64,000 bases of DNA from Mucilaginibacter empetricola (GCF_024808665.1 NZ_JANUBZ010000002.1:440017-504016); one strand, 5' to 3'. Positions 8,711-18,167 are shown, counted from the first letter of the stretch. Notes: generated by a model not told the origin, from the sequence alone. Translations and numbers: made by a program.

Positions 8711-9574
8711 ATGAGCAATTCATCAGTTTTATCCGAAAAGACTTTCGCCCTGGGCGGCGATCTCATCGTAAACAGAGTGGGATATGGCGCAATGCGCATT
8801 ACAGGTAAAGGAATATGGGGCCCGCCGAAAGACGAAGCGGAAGCAAAAAGGGTTTTGAAACGGGCAATTGAGCTGGGCGTTAATTTTATTGATACTGCGG
8901 ACAGCTACGGCCCTCATGTATCTGAAGAGTTAATTGCCGAAGCGCTTTATCCTTACCCCGCTGGATTGGTAATTGGCACAAAAGGCGGCTTAATGCGCAC
9001 CGGGCCTGACGAATGGCCTGTTAACGCTAACCCGGATTATTTACAAAAGGCGCTTGAAGGCAGTTTGAAAAGACTTAAATTGGAGCAGATTGATCTATAT
9101 CAGCTACATCGTATTGATCCAATTGTACCCGCTGAGCGGAGTTTTGAATTTTTGCAAAATGCACAGCAGGAAGGTAAAATAAAACATATCGGTCTGTCAG
9201 AAGTTGACGTTGACGTTATTAAAAAGGCGCAGGATTTTTTTGAGGTTGTATCCGTGCAAAATATGTACAGCGTTGATAACCGCAAGTGGGAACATGTTTT
9301 ACAATACTGTAAAGCACATAATATAGCTTTTATTCCCTGGTTTCCGCTTAATGCAGGTAATGTAGCTAGTCAGGATAAATTGAAAAAAATTGCCGAAAAA
9401 CATGACGCAACAGTTCATCAGGTTGCTTTAAACTGGTTGTTAAATCATTCGGAAAATATATTGCTGATACCCGGAACATCAAGTGTTGAACACCTGGAAG
9501 AAAATATGAGGGCAGCTTCAATCACACTTACCGAAAGTGATATACAAGAACTGAATAGTATATCGCCACAATAA
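8711..9574 (+). CDS. Aldo/keto reductase
   Basis: The 287-residue protein is of normal family length. The catalytic tetrad is visible: Asp in DTADSYG, Tyr in SYGPH, Lys in VIGTKGG and His in YQLHRID. The C-terminal segment LLIPGTSSVEHLEEN is the NADPH-binding signature. It should reduce aldehydes or ketones with NADPH in the cytoplasm; the physiological substrate is not predictable. It stands alone, with no operon partner in either direction. Confidence 0.9.
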   Translation: MSNSSVLSEKTFALGGDLIVNRVGYGAMRITGKGIWGPPKDEAEAKRVLKRAIELGVNFIDTADSYGPHVSEELIAEALYPYPAGLVIGTKGGLMRTGPDEWPVNANPDYLQKALEGSLKRLKLEQIDLYQLHRIDPIVPAERSFEFLQNAQQEGKIKHIGLSEVDVDVIKKAQDFFEVVSVQNMYSVDNRKWEHVLQYCKAHNIAFIPWFPLNAGNVASQDKLKKIAEKHDATVHQVALNWLLNHSENILLIPGTSSVEHLEENMRAASITLTESDIQELNSISPQ

Positions 9575-9650
9575 TATAGCTGCTGGTTTTAATAGGGGAA
9601 TGGTTATTGTTTTAGACTTGGTGGAGGCGACGTAAAAATTTCGTTTCCAT

Positions 9651-9668
9651 TAAACCATTTATGGTTTA
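9651..9668. promoter_or_regulatory. Operator-like palindrome upstream of the lipoprotein gene
   Basis: TAAACCAT (9651-9658) and ATGGTTTA (9661-9668) form a perfect 8-base inverted repeat with a 2-base spacer, 43 bases before the start codon at 9711. It has no T-run, so it looks more like a protein-binding site than a terminator. Confidence 0.35.
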
Positions 9669-9710
9669 GACAATCAAAGCAATAATTATCCCTATTAAAC
9701 CAATTTAGTT

Positions 9711-10478
9711 ATGAAAAATTTTAAACTATCAATTATGGCCATGCTGCTAGTGGGTGCGGCGGCCTGTAACAAAACTTATAACGGTACCACGCCAAAATCA
9801 AACAGTGCACCAACTGCGAATGCTGGTGTATCGACAGATGACGCAGCCGATATGGCATCGGGTTCTTTATCATTAAATTCAAATGGTGTGGCCAATGTTG
9901 CCAATGACGTTACGCTGAATGCAGCATCGGTGCCCAACACACATCAGGCTTGCGGCATAGTGAAGGCAGACACTATTTCCCGCCAAAGTGCATCAGGCGC
10001 TTCGGTTACTTATAGTTATAACTTAACTTATAGCTTTATGCTTTTATGCGATACCAGCAATCACCCTGATAGTTTATCCAGCAGTTTAATTTATAGCGGA
10101 TCTTATAGCGGTCCAAACATTTCAACAACCAATTCGGGTAGTTCCATATTTACTGTTGGCGGATTACTGGCATCGGCGCCTGATTTTATTATCAATGGCG
10201 AATATAAAAGTGCCGGCTCATTTAAATCAAAAACCGATACTGCAAAAAATGGCAGCAACAACATTGATATAGTTGTTAAAGGACTTACCCTAAAAAAACC
10301 GGGACGCGCAATTGTTGGCGGTAGTGCTACTATTGCCATTTCGGGCGATGTGCCTAAAAAAGGAAACTTTAGCTACACAGGTACTATTGTTTTTAATAAC
10401 GATGGCACTGCAACTTTAACACTTAACGGTACTGTTTATACCATCAACTTATATACCGGAGTAAAAACAAGACATTAA
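9711..10478 (+). CDS. Hypothetical lipoprotein
   Basis: The 255-residue protein has a lipoprotein signal peptide (MKNFKLSIMAMLLVGAAAC) with lipobox GAAAC and Cys19. The mature part is Ser/Thr/Asn-rich with beta-strand-like stretches (VTYSYNLTYSF, FSYTGTIVFNNDGTATLTLNGTVYTINLYTG). I do not recognise the family. An operator-like palindrome lies just upstream and a strong terminator just downstream, so it is a single-gene transcript. It is probably an outer-membrane-attached beta-protein. Confidence 0.6.
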   Translation: MKNFKLSIMAMLLVGAAACNKTYNGTTPKSNSAPTANAGVSTDDAADMASGSLSLNSNGVANVANDVTLNAASVPNTHQACGIVKADTISRQSASGASVTYSYNLTYSFMLLCDTSNHPDSLSSSLIYSGSYSGPNISTTNSGSSIFTVGGLLASAPDFIINGEYKSAGSFKSKTDTAKNGSNNIDIVVKGLTLKKPGRAIVGGSATIAISGDVPKKGNFSYTGTIVFNNDGTATLTLNGTVYTINLYTGVKTRH

Positions 10479-10497
10479 TTGTAATTAATTACAGAAC

Positions 10498-10534
10498 AAA
10501 AGAGCCCGATGTTAAAACATCGGGCTCTTTTGTT
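10498..10534. terminator. Intrinsic terminator, probably bidirectional
   Basis: AGAGCCCGATGTT (10501-10513) pairs perfectly with AACATCGGGCTCT (10516-10528), flanked by A and T runs. It lies between the convergent lipoprotein gene and the YciI gene and could serve both. Confidence 0.92.
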
Positions 10535-10553
10535 TTAATACTACAGGCGGGTT

Positions 10554-10847
10554 TTAGCCGACAACTGCAACCCTGAATGGTTTGATATCAAAAGATTGCC
10601 ATATTTTTTGGGTAATGTATGGCTCATTTTGCTTCCAGGTTTCCAATTCTTCTTCAGTTTCAAATTGAAGCACCATTACGGATCCTATCATTTTCTTGTC
10701 ATCATTAAGTATAGCGCCTCCTAATACATAATTGCCACTTTCTTTAAGCTCCTTTGCCCCGTCGAGGTGATGAGGGCGTACATTCATGCGGCGGTCGAGC
10801 GCTCCGTTATCGGTATAATCGTAGGCAGTAATTAAGTATTGGTTCAT
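10554..10847 (-). CDS. YciI family protein
   Basis: The 97-residue protein has the YCII fold pattern. It starts MNQYLITAYDY, has the conserved His-containing RPHHLDGAKELKESG, then VLGGAILND and VMVLQFETEEELETWKQNEPY, and ends with the strand F-R-V-A-V. YciI proteins are small ferredoxin-like-fold proteins, possibly with dehydrochlorinase-like chemistry; the role here is unknown. It is a single gene sharing a terminator with the convergent lipoprotein gene. Confidence 0.88.
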   Translation of the reverse strand: MNQYLITAYDYTDNGALDRRMNVRPHHLDGAKELKESGNYVLGGAILNDDKKMIGSVMVLQFETEEELETWKQNEPYITQKIWQSFDIKPFRVAVVG

Positions 10848-11031
10848 GAAAGTAATTTGAATTTATTTGTTAATAAAACAAATATCGGTGTAATAAATTT
10901 AAGTTTGTTTAATTGGTCGTGCGAGCTGGCATAATTGACGTAGACATTAAAATCTAAATAAAAAATAATAATAACTGTTAATATTACATTTTTTACAATA
11001 TTTGTTTTTTGGAATCAATTATATACCACTA

Positions 11032-12207
11032 ATGAAGAATAGTTTATTTAAAGAATTTACTAAACGATATAATAAGCCAGCCGTTAATTCTTACTTTTCT
11101 CCGGGGCGTGTAAACCTTATCGGCGAACATATTGATTATAATGGTGGGTTGGTAATGCCCTGTGCCATTACCTTTGGAACATATTTGTTATTATCTCCTA
11201 ATGAAGATGGCGTATTTCGCTTTCAAAGTTTAAATTTTGATGATGAGTTAACCATACCTGTACAGGGTAATTATGTTAAAACCGGCGATGGCTGGTATAA
11301 CTATCCGCTAGGTGTAATAAACCATTTTATAAACGACGGACATCAGCTTACCGGGTTGGATCTGTTTTTTTCTGGCGATATTCCGATTGGTTCGGGCTTG
11401 TCGTCATCAGCATCTATAGAAGTAGTTACCGCTTTTGCCCTGAACGAGTTTTTTAATTGTGGCTATTCCAAACTTGATTTAGTTAAGTTGTCCAAATCAG
11501 TTGAAAATAATTTTATTGGAGTAAATAGTGGTATAATGGATCAGTTTGCTGTTGCATTTGGCGAAAAAAACAAAGCCCTGATGCTCAATTGTGATACACT
11601 GGACTACCAGGCGGTTGACAGTAACCTGGACGATTACGTTTTGGCCATAATAAATACCAATAAACCGCGTAAGCTGGCAGAATCAAAATATAATGAACGT
11701 GTGCAGGAATGTGCGGCGGCATTGAAACTATTGCAACAGCAATTGGATATTAAGCATTTGTGCGATATAGATACCGATACCTTTAATAAATACAATAATT
11801 TAATAAGTGATAAAATAATACTGAACCGCGCCACCCACGTTATTGAAGAAAACGACAGGGTTAAATTAGCTGCCGAAGCATTAAAAAATAATGATTTGGC
11901 CGGTTTTGGTAGGTTAATGTATGCCTCGCACAAATCATTACGCAATTTATATGAAGTTAGCGGGAAAGAACTGGATGCAGTAGTTGATTATTGTGCAACT
12001 GATAATAACGTAGCGGGCGCCCGGATGACAGGAGCCGGTTTCGGTGGATGCGCTATTGCTTTGGTTAAACAAGATGCTTTTGAAGATTTTAGCCAAAAGG
12101 TAACGGCCTATTATATGAAGAAAATTGGTTATGCACCATCAGTTTATAGTTCTCTTATTGGCGATGGGGTAGGGATAATGCCCGAGTTTGAAGATGCCCG
12201 TAGTTAA
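11032..12207 (+). CDS. galK: Galactokinase
   Basis: The ATG at 11032 gives 391 residues, the normal length; the frame is open ten codons further upstream, but the family starts near MKNSLFKEF. The galactokinase signature GRVNLIGEHIDYNGG is near residue 25, the GHMP ATP-binding loop GSGLSSSASIE near 122, and the third motif GARMTGAGFGGCAIAL near 328. It phosphorylates galactose to galactose 1-phosphate, the first Leloir step. No galT or galE is nearby, but the glycosidase operon at 42-59 kb encodes likely galactosidases that could supply the sugar. Confidence 0.96.
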   Translation: MKNSLFKEFTKRYNKPAVNSYFSPGRVNLIGEHIDYNGGLVMPCAITFGTYLLLSPNEDGVFRFQSLNFDDELTIPVQGNYVKTGDGWYNYPLGVINHFINDGHQLTGLDLFFSGDIPIGSGLSSSASIEVVTAFALNEFFNCGYSKLDLVKLSKSVENNFIGVNSGIMDQFAVAFGEKNKALMLNCDTLDYQAVDSNLDDYVLAIINTNKPRKLAESKYNERVQECAAALKLLQQQLDIKHLCDIDTDTFNKYNNLISDKIILNRATHVIEENDRVKLAAEALKNNDLAGFGRLMYASHKSLRNLYEVSGKELDAVVDYCATDNNVAGARMTGAGFGGCAIALVKQDAFEDFSQKVTAYYMKKIGYAPSVYSSLIGDGVGIMPEFEDARS

Positions 12208-12246
12208 ACGGCTTAAATAATTTATTGAATTCATTCGGGAAAATAA

Positions 12247-12265
12247 GCTTTATGCTTTTAGCTTT
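12247..12265 (+). repeat. Copy of GCTTTATGCTTT-type intergenic repeat
   Basis: A 19-base stretch starting GCTTTATGCTTTTAG differs by one base from the stretch at 29583-29601, which sits in an unrelated intergenic region. It lies just before the RNA methyltransferase gene. Confidence 0.6.
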
Positions 12266-12282
12266 GCGCTTTAGCTTATAAA

Positions 12283-12819
12283 ATGAGGAAACTTAAACTT
12301 GATGAATTGAACCGTGCAACGGTAGATGAATTTAAAGCCGGTGCTAAATTTCCGGTTGTTGTGGTGCTTGATAATGTGAGGAGTATGCACAATATAGGTT
12401 CAATTTTTCGAACTTCGGATGGTTTTGCTGTTGAGAAGCTTTGCCTTTGTGGTATTACTGCACAACCGCCTCACCGCGAAATTGAAAAAACAGCCCTTGG
12501 TGCCACCCAATCCATCAACTGGGAATATTTTAGTGATACCATGCAGGCGGTAGGCAAATTGCGCGCCGAAGGCTACAAAATAATAGCCGTTGAGCAGGCT
12601 GCAGAAAGTATTATGCTCAATGATTTTGAACTATCGGCCAACGAAAAATACGCTTTAATATTTGGCAACGAAGTAAACGGAGTAGATGAGGAAGTGATGA
12701 AAAATATTGATGCCTGTATAGAAATCCCCCAGTTTGGCACCAAACACTCATTTAATATTGTTGTGTCGGCAGGGATTGTATTGTGGGACTTGTTTTCGAA
12801 GATGGTTCATAGTTCATAG
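12283..12819 (+). CDS. SpoU/TrmH family RNA 2'-O-methyltransferase
   Basis: The 178-residue protein is a compact SPOUT enzyme. The trefoil-knot motifs are visible: DNVRSMHNIGSIFRTSDGF near residue 29, IFGNEVNGVDEEVM near 127, and IPQFGTKHSFNIVVSAGIVLWDL near 149. It lacks the N-terminal substrate-binding domain of RlmB. It methylates ribose in tRNA or rRNA; the target position is not predictable. Its last codons (MVHSS and the TAG stop) are formed by the heptamer repeat that begins at 12804. Confidence 0.9.
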   Translation: MRKLKLDELNRATVDEFKAGAKFPVVVVLDNVRSMHNIGSIFRTSDGFAVEKLCLCGITAQPPHREIEKTALGATQSINWEYFSDTMQAVGKLRAEGYKIIAVEQAAESIMLNDFELSANEKYALIFGNEVNGVDEEVMKNIDACIEIPQFGTKHSFNIVVSAGIVLWDLFSKMVHSS

Positions 12820-12838
12820 TTCATGGTTCATGGTTCAT
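12804..12838 (+). repeat. Five tandem heptamers (RGTTCAT)
   Basis: GGTTCAT, AGTTCAT, AGTTCAT, GGTTCAT and GGTTCAT follow each other without gaps, overlapping the 3' end of the methyltransferase gene. Complementary heptamers (ATGAACT, ATGAACC) occur at 12902-12918 and 12958-12985, so the whole 12804-12985 interval is a degenerate inverted array. Confidence 0.8.
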
Positions 12839-12860
12839 GACGGAAGCGCAGATCCATCTG

Positions 12861-12918
12861 CCATAAAAAAATAATGGTTCACAGTCCACGGGTGAAAACC
12901 CATGAACTATGAACCATT
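12861..12918 (-). terminator. Repeat-derived intrinsic terminator for lipoamide dehydrogenase
   Basis: On the minus strand 12918-12898 pairs with 12893-12873 around a 4-base loop, a 21-base stem. The three imperfect positions are T opposite G on the minus strand, so the minus-strand RNA keeps G-U pairs throughout, whereas + RNA would have A-C mismatches. A T-rich run (TATTTTTTTATGG) follows on the minus strand. This is the expected place and direction for lipoamide dehydrogenase termination. Confidence 0.7.
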
Positions 12919-12983
12919 AACTATTATCTAACAGCACAACTCATAGCTAAAATTGCTATGAACTATGAACAATATGCTATGAA

Positions 12984-14372
12984 CTACAGGTGTATACACT
13001 CATTATAAGCATCAGCAGCAGCTTCCATTAAAGCTTCGCTCATGGTTGGGTGCGGATGTACAGATTTAATAATCTCGTGACCTGTTGCTTCCAGTTTACG
13101 TGCAGTAACTACTTCCGCCAGCATTTCGGTAACGTTGTGGCCAAGCATGTGAGCCCCTAAAAATTCGCCGTACTTAGCATCGAATATTACTTTTACAAAA
13201 CCTTCTTTGGCACCAGCAGCACTTGCTTTTCCAGATGCCGAGAAAGGAAATTTACCAACTTTGATTTCGTAACCGGCTTCTTTAGCGGCTTTTTCGGTAT
13301 AACCAACAGAAGCAATTTCTGGCGAGCAATAGGTACAGCCTGGAATATTATTATAATTTAATGGTTCAGGATTTAAACCTGCAATTTTCTCTACGCAAAT
13401 AATACCTTCGGCTGATGCTACGTGTGCAAGTGCCTGGCCTTTTACAATGTCACCAATAGCATAAACACCTTCAACGTTGGTACGGTAAAAATTATCAACA
13501 ACAACTTTACCTCTGTCTGTAGCTACACCATTTTCTTCGAGCCCTATGTTTTCAATGTTTGTTGAAATACCTACAGCCGATAAAACTATCGCTGCTTCTA
13601 AAACCTCGGTACCGGTTGCAGTTTTTACATGAACTTTGCATAAATCGCCGCTGGTATCAACAGATTCAACATTTGAACCCGTAAGGATATTGATGCCTTG
13701 TTTTTTAAGGATACGGGCCAGTTGTTTTGATATTTCTTCGTCCTCAAGCGGAACAATGTTATCCAGATACTCAACAACAGTTACCTTGGTGCCAATAGCA
13801 TTATATAAATAAGCAAATTCTATACCTATAGCGCCTGAACCAACTACAATCATTGATTCGGGTTTTTTTGGCAGAATCATGGCCTGGCGATAGCCAATTA
13901 CTTTTTTATTATCCTGTTTAAGGTTAGGTAACTCGCGCGAGCGGCCACCCGTTGCCAATATAATATGTTTGGCTGTTACTTCCTGCACATCGCCGTTGCT
14001 GGCTGTTACGGTAACAGTACTTTTGTTTTTTAATTTTCCGGTTCCTGATAAAACGTCAATTTTGTTTTTACGCATTAAAAATTGCACGCCTTTGCTCATG
14101 CCATCGGCAACGCCGCGACTCCTTTTTATCATCGACTCAAAATCAACCTCGCTACTGCCTACTTTTATACCATAATCTGCTGCATGATTAATGTATTCAA
14201 ATACTTCGGCGCTTTTTAATAGGGCTTTGGTTGGTATACAGCCCCAATTAAGACAAATGCCCCCCAGCGATTCTTTTTCAACTATCGCAGTTTTTAAACC
14301 CAGCTGTGAAGCACGGATAGCAGCCACATAGCCGCCCGGTCCTGAACCTATAACAATTAAATCGTAGCTCAT
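12984..14372 (-). CDS. lpdA: Dihydrolipoyl dehydrogenase
   Basis: The 462-residue protein is full length. The N-terminal FAD motif is VIGSGPGGYVAA (7-18) and the redox disulfide is GGICLNWGCIPTK with Cys40 and Cys45. The second nucleotide-binding site is VVGSGAIGIEFA. Near the C-terminus SVHPHPTMSEALMEA carries the His-Glu pair that acts on the partner subunit. It reoxidises dihydrolipoamide of pyruvate, 2-oxoglutarate or branched-chain dehydrogenase complexes, or the glycine cleavage system. No E1/E2 gene is adjacent. Its transcript probably ends at the repeat-derived hairpin at 12873-12918. Confidence 0.96.
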   Translation of the reverse strand: MSYDLIVIGSGPGGYVAAIRASQLGLKTAIVEKESLGGICLNWGCIPTKALLKSAEVFEYINHAADYGIKVGSSEVDFESMIKRSRGVADGMSKGVQFLMRKNKIDVLSGTGKLKNKSTVTVTASNGDVQEVTAKHIILATGGRSRELPNLKQDNKKVIGYRQAMILPKKPESMIVVGSGAIGIEFAYLYNAIGTKVTVVEYLDNIVPLEDEEISKQLARILKKQGINILTGSNVESVDTSGDLCKVHVKTATGTEVLEAAIVLSAVGISTNIENIGLEENGVATDRGKVVVDNFYRTNVEGVYAIGDIVKGQALAHVASAEGIICVEKIAGLNPEPLNYNNIPGCTYCSPEIASVGYTEKAAKEAGYEIKVGKFPFSASGKASAAGAKEGFVKVIFDAKYGEFLGAHMLGHNVTEMLAEVVTARKLEATGHEIIKSVHPHPTMSEALMEAAADAYNECIHL

Positions 14373-14750
14373 ATTTCTGATTGTAATGTATTACTTAAAT
14401 AATGTTTTGTGAGTTTGTTAAGCAGCCCGCTTATATAGGTAATTATAATAGTCTTATTGCATACCATTATTTAAGCACCTTTAACGGGATTAAATGTTTT
14501 ATGTTTTGTTTAATGATTATTGCCAGCTATCGAGAAGCCTTGAATAAGTGCTCAAAGCTAAGTAAAAGGTGTCAAATGAGAAAATTACCCAATCACAGTT
14601 AGGTAAATAAAACACACTGTTAAAAATATGTAAAATATTGCTGTGCTTTTTTACAATAATTCTACAAAACCCTATTGCTTTTTTAAAACCATTATATTTT
14701 TAAGGATAAATGTTGATAAATAACCATCAATTATTAATATTAATTTAATA
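14373..14750. other. Intergenic region without a recognised gene
   Basis: The AT-rich spacer between lpdA and the divergent receptor gene contains no convincing ORF or RNA gene. The 66-codon frame at 14402-14602 has poor protein character and was rejected. The receptor promoter lies at its right end. Confidence 0.6.
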
Positions 14751-14778
14751 TTGGGAATTAGGGCTTTATATATCTTTG
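14751..14778 (+). promoter_or_regulatory. Promoter of the Oar-like receptor gene
   Basis: TTG at 14751-14753 and TATCTTTG at 14771-14778 are 17 bases apart, a full match to the Bacteroidota -33/-7 pattern. The ATG is at 14829, leaving a leader of roughly 45 bases. Confidence 0.7.
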
Positions 14779-14828
14779 TAACAAAATTGAAACACTATTA
14801 AACGTTTAACTAAAAATCAAAACAAAGT

Positions 14829-17800
14829 ATGAGGAAGTTTTTACTCCTATTTTTATCGCTTACGGTTTTTGCATTTTTCATCAGTAAAAATGTATCTGCC
14901 CAGGGTGTAACAACAGCCAGTGCTGATGGTATTGTATCCGACAGCAAAGGCCCTATCCCAGGTGCAACCGTAACCATTACACACTTGCCTACGGGAACTG
15001 TGTATTCAACTGTAACGCGAACCGACGGCCGTTACAATTTACCCAACTTAAGAGTTGGTGGTCCGTATACCTTTAAAATTACATTTATTGGGTACAAAGA
15101 TTTTATCCAGGAAAACATTACGTTATCTATTGGACAAGATCAAAAAATTGATGCTAAACTGGAAGATAATTCTACTAACCTGAAAGAGGTAGTAATTAGC
15201 GGTACAGGCGGAAAAGTTATCAATGAAAACAGAACCGGCGCCAGCGAAACTATTAATCGCCAGCAAATTGAGGCATTGCCTACAGTTAACCGTTCGTTAA
15301 GTGATTTCACCAAACTAACTCCATCGGCAAATGGATTGAGCTTTGGCGGAAGAAGCAGTGCATTTAACAACCTTACTGTTGACGGTGCATTATTTAACAA
15401 CTCGTTTGGTTTAGCATCTACCTTAGGTGGTCAAACCAACTCACAACCAATTTCATTAGATGCGATTGACCAGATCCAGGTTGATATTGCTCCTTTTGAC
15501 GTTCGTCAGGGTAACTTTACAGGTGCTGGTATTAACACTGTTGTAAAATCAGGTACCAATACATTTAAAGGTACCGTTTATGATTACATCCGTGGTGTTG
15601 ATTTAACAGGTTATGACGCTGGGCCGACTAGCGTTGCAAAAACACCTTTCACTTACAGACAAACAGGTGTTTCGTTAGGTGGTCCAATTATTAAAAATAA
15701 ATTATTCTTCTTCGTATCAGGTGAAGAAGAGCGCATCAGTCAGCCAGCTACTACTTACGTAGCTACCGCTCCAGGTGTAAGCGGTTCAACCGTTTCGCAA
15801 GCTGATGCAGCTACACTAAATTCAATATCTAGTTTCCTGCAGTCAAAATATAACTACAATCCAGGTGCATACCAAGGCTATGATTTTGATACTTACAGCA
15901 ATAAAGCAACTGTTAAAATTGATTGGAATATCGACAAAAACAATACTTTAAGTGCTAAGTATTTCTATTTGAAATCATACGGTGACCACCCTATCAGTAA
16001 CTCTGGTATCAGCAATAGTAATGGTACTACTAGTGTTGGTTATGGAACAACCAGAGATGCCGGCCCTACGTCACTTCCATTCTATGGTTCAGGATACAGA
16101 ATTAACAATAACTTTAATATAGGTATTATTGAGTTAGATACCCGTGTTAGCGATAACATGTCGAACAGATTAACAGCTGGTTATTCGGCTCTGCGCGATT
16201 TTCGTACATTTTTAGGAAACGATCCGGGTGGTTTACCATTGGTTGATATCGGCAACGGAACATCAAGCGCAAACGGAACTGTTATTACAGGCGCAAGTAA
16301 TGTATTAACTTCTTTTGGTTCTGAATTGTTCACCGCAAACAATATTCTATATACCAATATATTCCAGTTCTCTGATGATTATACCATATATGCTGGTAAA
16401 CATGAGATCACTATCGGTACAAATGATCAGATCCAAAGCTACAAAAATGGTTTTGCTCCTGATTACAATGGCCTTTATACTTATAATTCAGCATCTGACT
16501 TTTTGAACGGTTTACCTGCGGCTGCTTATACTACACGTAATTCGGCGCAAGGAGCTTTCCCTTTTGCACAAATTAAAGCTTCTATCTACAGCTTATATGT
16601 TCAGGACAAGTATCACGTAACTGACGACTTTAGATTAACTTACGGCTTAAGAGCTGATTATGATGCATTCCCGACTTCTTTACCACAAAATCCGAATGTT
16701 GAAAGCTTGACATTCCAACAAGGAATTCATGTAAATCCATCAGTATTACCTCAAAACAGAGTACAGTTATCGCCTCGTGTTGGCTTTAACTGGGATGTTT
16801 ATGGTGATAAACAAACACAAGTTCGTGGTGGTAGCGGTTTGTTCTCTGGTACAGTTCCTTTTGTTTGGATATCTAACCAGGCATCAAATAATGGTGTATT
16901 ATTTGGTTCATACACCATTGTTAAAGGCGCAGCAGCAAACACTCCGGCTCAAAATGCACAGTTAATTTTCAACCCGAATGTAAATGCTAACCGTCCAACC
17001 GGTACAGTTCAGGCTAATACATCTTATGAGTTGGATATTACTGATCCAAAACTTAAATATCCAAAAATCTGGAGAACTAACTTAGCTGTTGATCAGCGTT
17101 TGCCAGGTGGTATCGTTGCAACTCTTGAAGGTGCTTACTCTAAAGATATTAATGCAATTTATACCGAAAACTTAGTGCTTTCTGATGCTACTACTACTAT
17201 TCCTGGCCCAGAAGGTCAGATCAGGTACGTTTCAAAAAACACTACTCCTGCTGCTTCGGCTGCAACGGCACAAAATCCTTCAATTACAGGTTTGTACTAT
17301 TTAACTAATACTAACCAGGGATATTCATATTTCGTTACCGGTCAGTTACAAAAGAACTTTACCAACGGCTTGTACTTTAACGTTGCTTACACCCACAGCG
17401 GATCAGAAGATGTGAACGATGGTGGTTCAACTGCAAGTACTATCTGGAGCTCACGCCAGGTTGCTGGTAATCCTAATGGTACCAACCTTTCAAACAGTTC
17501 TTTTGTTCAGCCAAACCGTATCATAGCTACTGCTGCTTGGAAAAAAGAGTACTGGGCGCATACCTCAACCACTATTGGTTTAGAGTATGAAGTTGCCAAC
17601 AACGGTTCTATTTCTTACATTACCAGTGGTGATCCAAATGGTGACGGAGCAACTAACGATTTATTGTGGATTCCAAGAAATCAGAATGACATTGAGTTAG
17701 TAAAAGATTTCGCTGCTGACCCTCGTACTCCTGCACAAATCTGGACTCAATTAAATAATTTCATTAGCCAGGATTCGTATCTGAGCAGCCACAGAGGTCA

Positions 17801-18167
17801 GTTTGCACAACGTAATGGTGTTATATTACCTTACTTTAACAGACTTGACCTTCACTTTGCACAAGATTTTTATATCAAATCTGGCAAGGTTAAAAATACC
17901 CTTGAGTTTACTCTTGATGTTATCAACTTTGGTAACTTCCTTGATAAAAACTGGGGCTTATATCAGGATTCATTTAACGGATTTAACAGCGGTAGCACAA
18001 CCGTACTTAAATACCAGGGACTTGACCCAGTTACAGGCCATGCTGAGTACTCTTTCCCTTATTTGGATAAGACTAACTTAATACCTGTTACTAAATCATT
18101 TATTTATGATACAAGCCAATTGTCACGCTATCAAATGCAAATTGGTTTAAGATATATCTTTAACTAA
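14829..18167 (+). CDS. Oar-like TonB-dependent receptor
   Basis: The protein has 1112 residues. The signal peptide is about 1-24 (ending NVSAQ). Residues 30-115 form a carboxypeptidase-regulatory-like domain (DGIVSDSKGPIPGATVTI, DGRYNLPNLRVGGPYTFKITF). The plug follows around 120-240 (RQQIEALPTVNRSLSDF, LTVDGALFNNSFG, IDQIQVDIAPFDVRQGNFTGAGIN), then a beta-barrel ending in a terminal Phe-Asn strand (GLRYIFN). The DVRQGNFTGAGINTVVKSGTN segment is typical of the Oar group. There is no SusD neighbour, so it is not a glycan-importing SusC pair; the substrate is unknown. It has its own promoter and terminator. Confidence 0.9.
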   Translation: MRKFLLLFLSLTVFAFFISKNVSAQGVTTASADGIVSDSKGPIPGATVTITHLPTGTVYSTVTRTDGRYNLPNLRVGGPYTFKITFIGYKDFIQENITLSIGQDQKIDAKLEDNSTNLKEVVISGTGGKVINENRTGASETINRQQIEALPTVNRSLSDFTKLTPSANGLSFGGRSSAFNNLTVDGALFNNSFGLASTLGGQTNSQPISLDAIDQIQVDIAPFDVRQGNFTGAGINTVVKSGTNTFKGTVYDYIRGVDLTGYDAGPTSVAKTPFTYRQTGVSLGGPIIKNKLFFFVSGEEERISQPATTYVATAPGVSGSTVSQADAATLNSISSFLQSKYNYNPGAYQGYDFDTYSNKATVKIDWNIDKNNTLSAKYFYLKSYGDHPISNSGISNSNGTTSVGYGTTRDAGPTSLPFYGSGYRINNNFNIGIIELDTRVSDNMSNRLTAGYSALRDFRTFLGNDPGGLPLVDIGNGTSSANGTVITGASNVLTSFGSELFTANNILYTNIFQFSDDYTIYAGKHEITIGTNDQIQSYKNGFAPDYNGLYTYNSASDFLNGLPAAAYTTRNSAQGAFPFAQIKASIYSLYVQDKYHVTDDFRLTYGLRADYDAFPTSLPQNPNVESLTFQQGIHVNPSVLPQNRVQLSPRVGFNWDVYGDKQTQVRGGSGLFSGTVPFVWISNQASNNGVLFGSYTIVKGAAANTPAQNAQLIFNPNVNANRPTGTVQANTSYELDITDPKLKYPKIWRTNLAVDQRLPGGIVATLEGAYSKDINAIYTENLVLSDATTTIPGPEGQIRYVSKNTTPAASAATAQNPSITGLYYLTNTNQGYSYFVTGQLQKNFTNGLYFNVAYTHSGSEDVNDGGSTASTIWSSRQVAGNPNGTNLSNSSFVQPNRIIATAAWKKEYWAHTSTTIGLEYEVANNGSISYITSGDPNGDGATNDLLWIPRNQNDIELVKDFAADPRTPAQIWTQLNNFISQDSYLSSHRGQFAQRNGVILPYFNRLDLHFAQDFYIKSGKVKNTLEFTLDVINFGNFLDKNWGLYQDSFNGFNSGSTTVLKYQGLDPVTGHAEYSFPYLDKTNLIPVTKSFIYDTSQLSRYQMQIGLRYIFN

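Noticed and set aside
12804..12985. Heptamer array considered as a CRISPR or integron site
   Set aside because: The words are 7 bases, contiguous and self-complementary, with no spacers, integrase or attC features.
14402..14602. 66-codon + strand frame between lpdA and the receptor gene
   Set aside because: Its composition is random-like, with no family and no start context; it lies in AT-rich intergenic DNA.
14829..18167. Oar-like receptor considered as a SusC homologue
   Set aside because: There is no SusD gene beside it, and its plug shows the DVRQGNFTGAGIN-type segment of Oar proteins.
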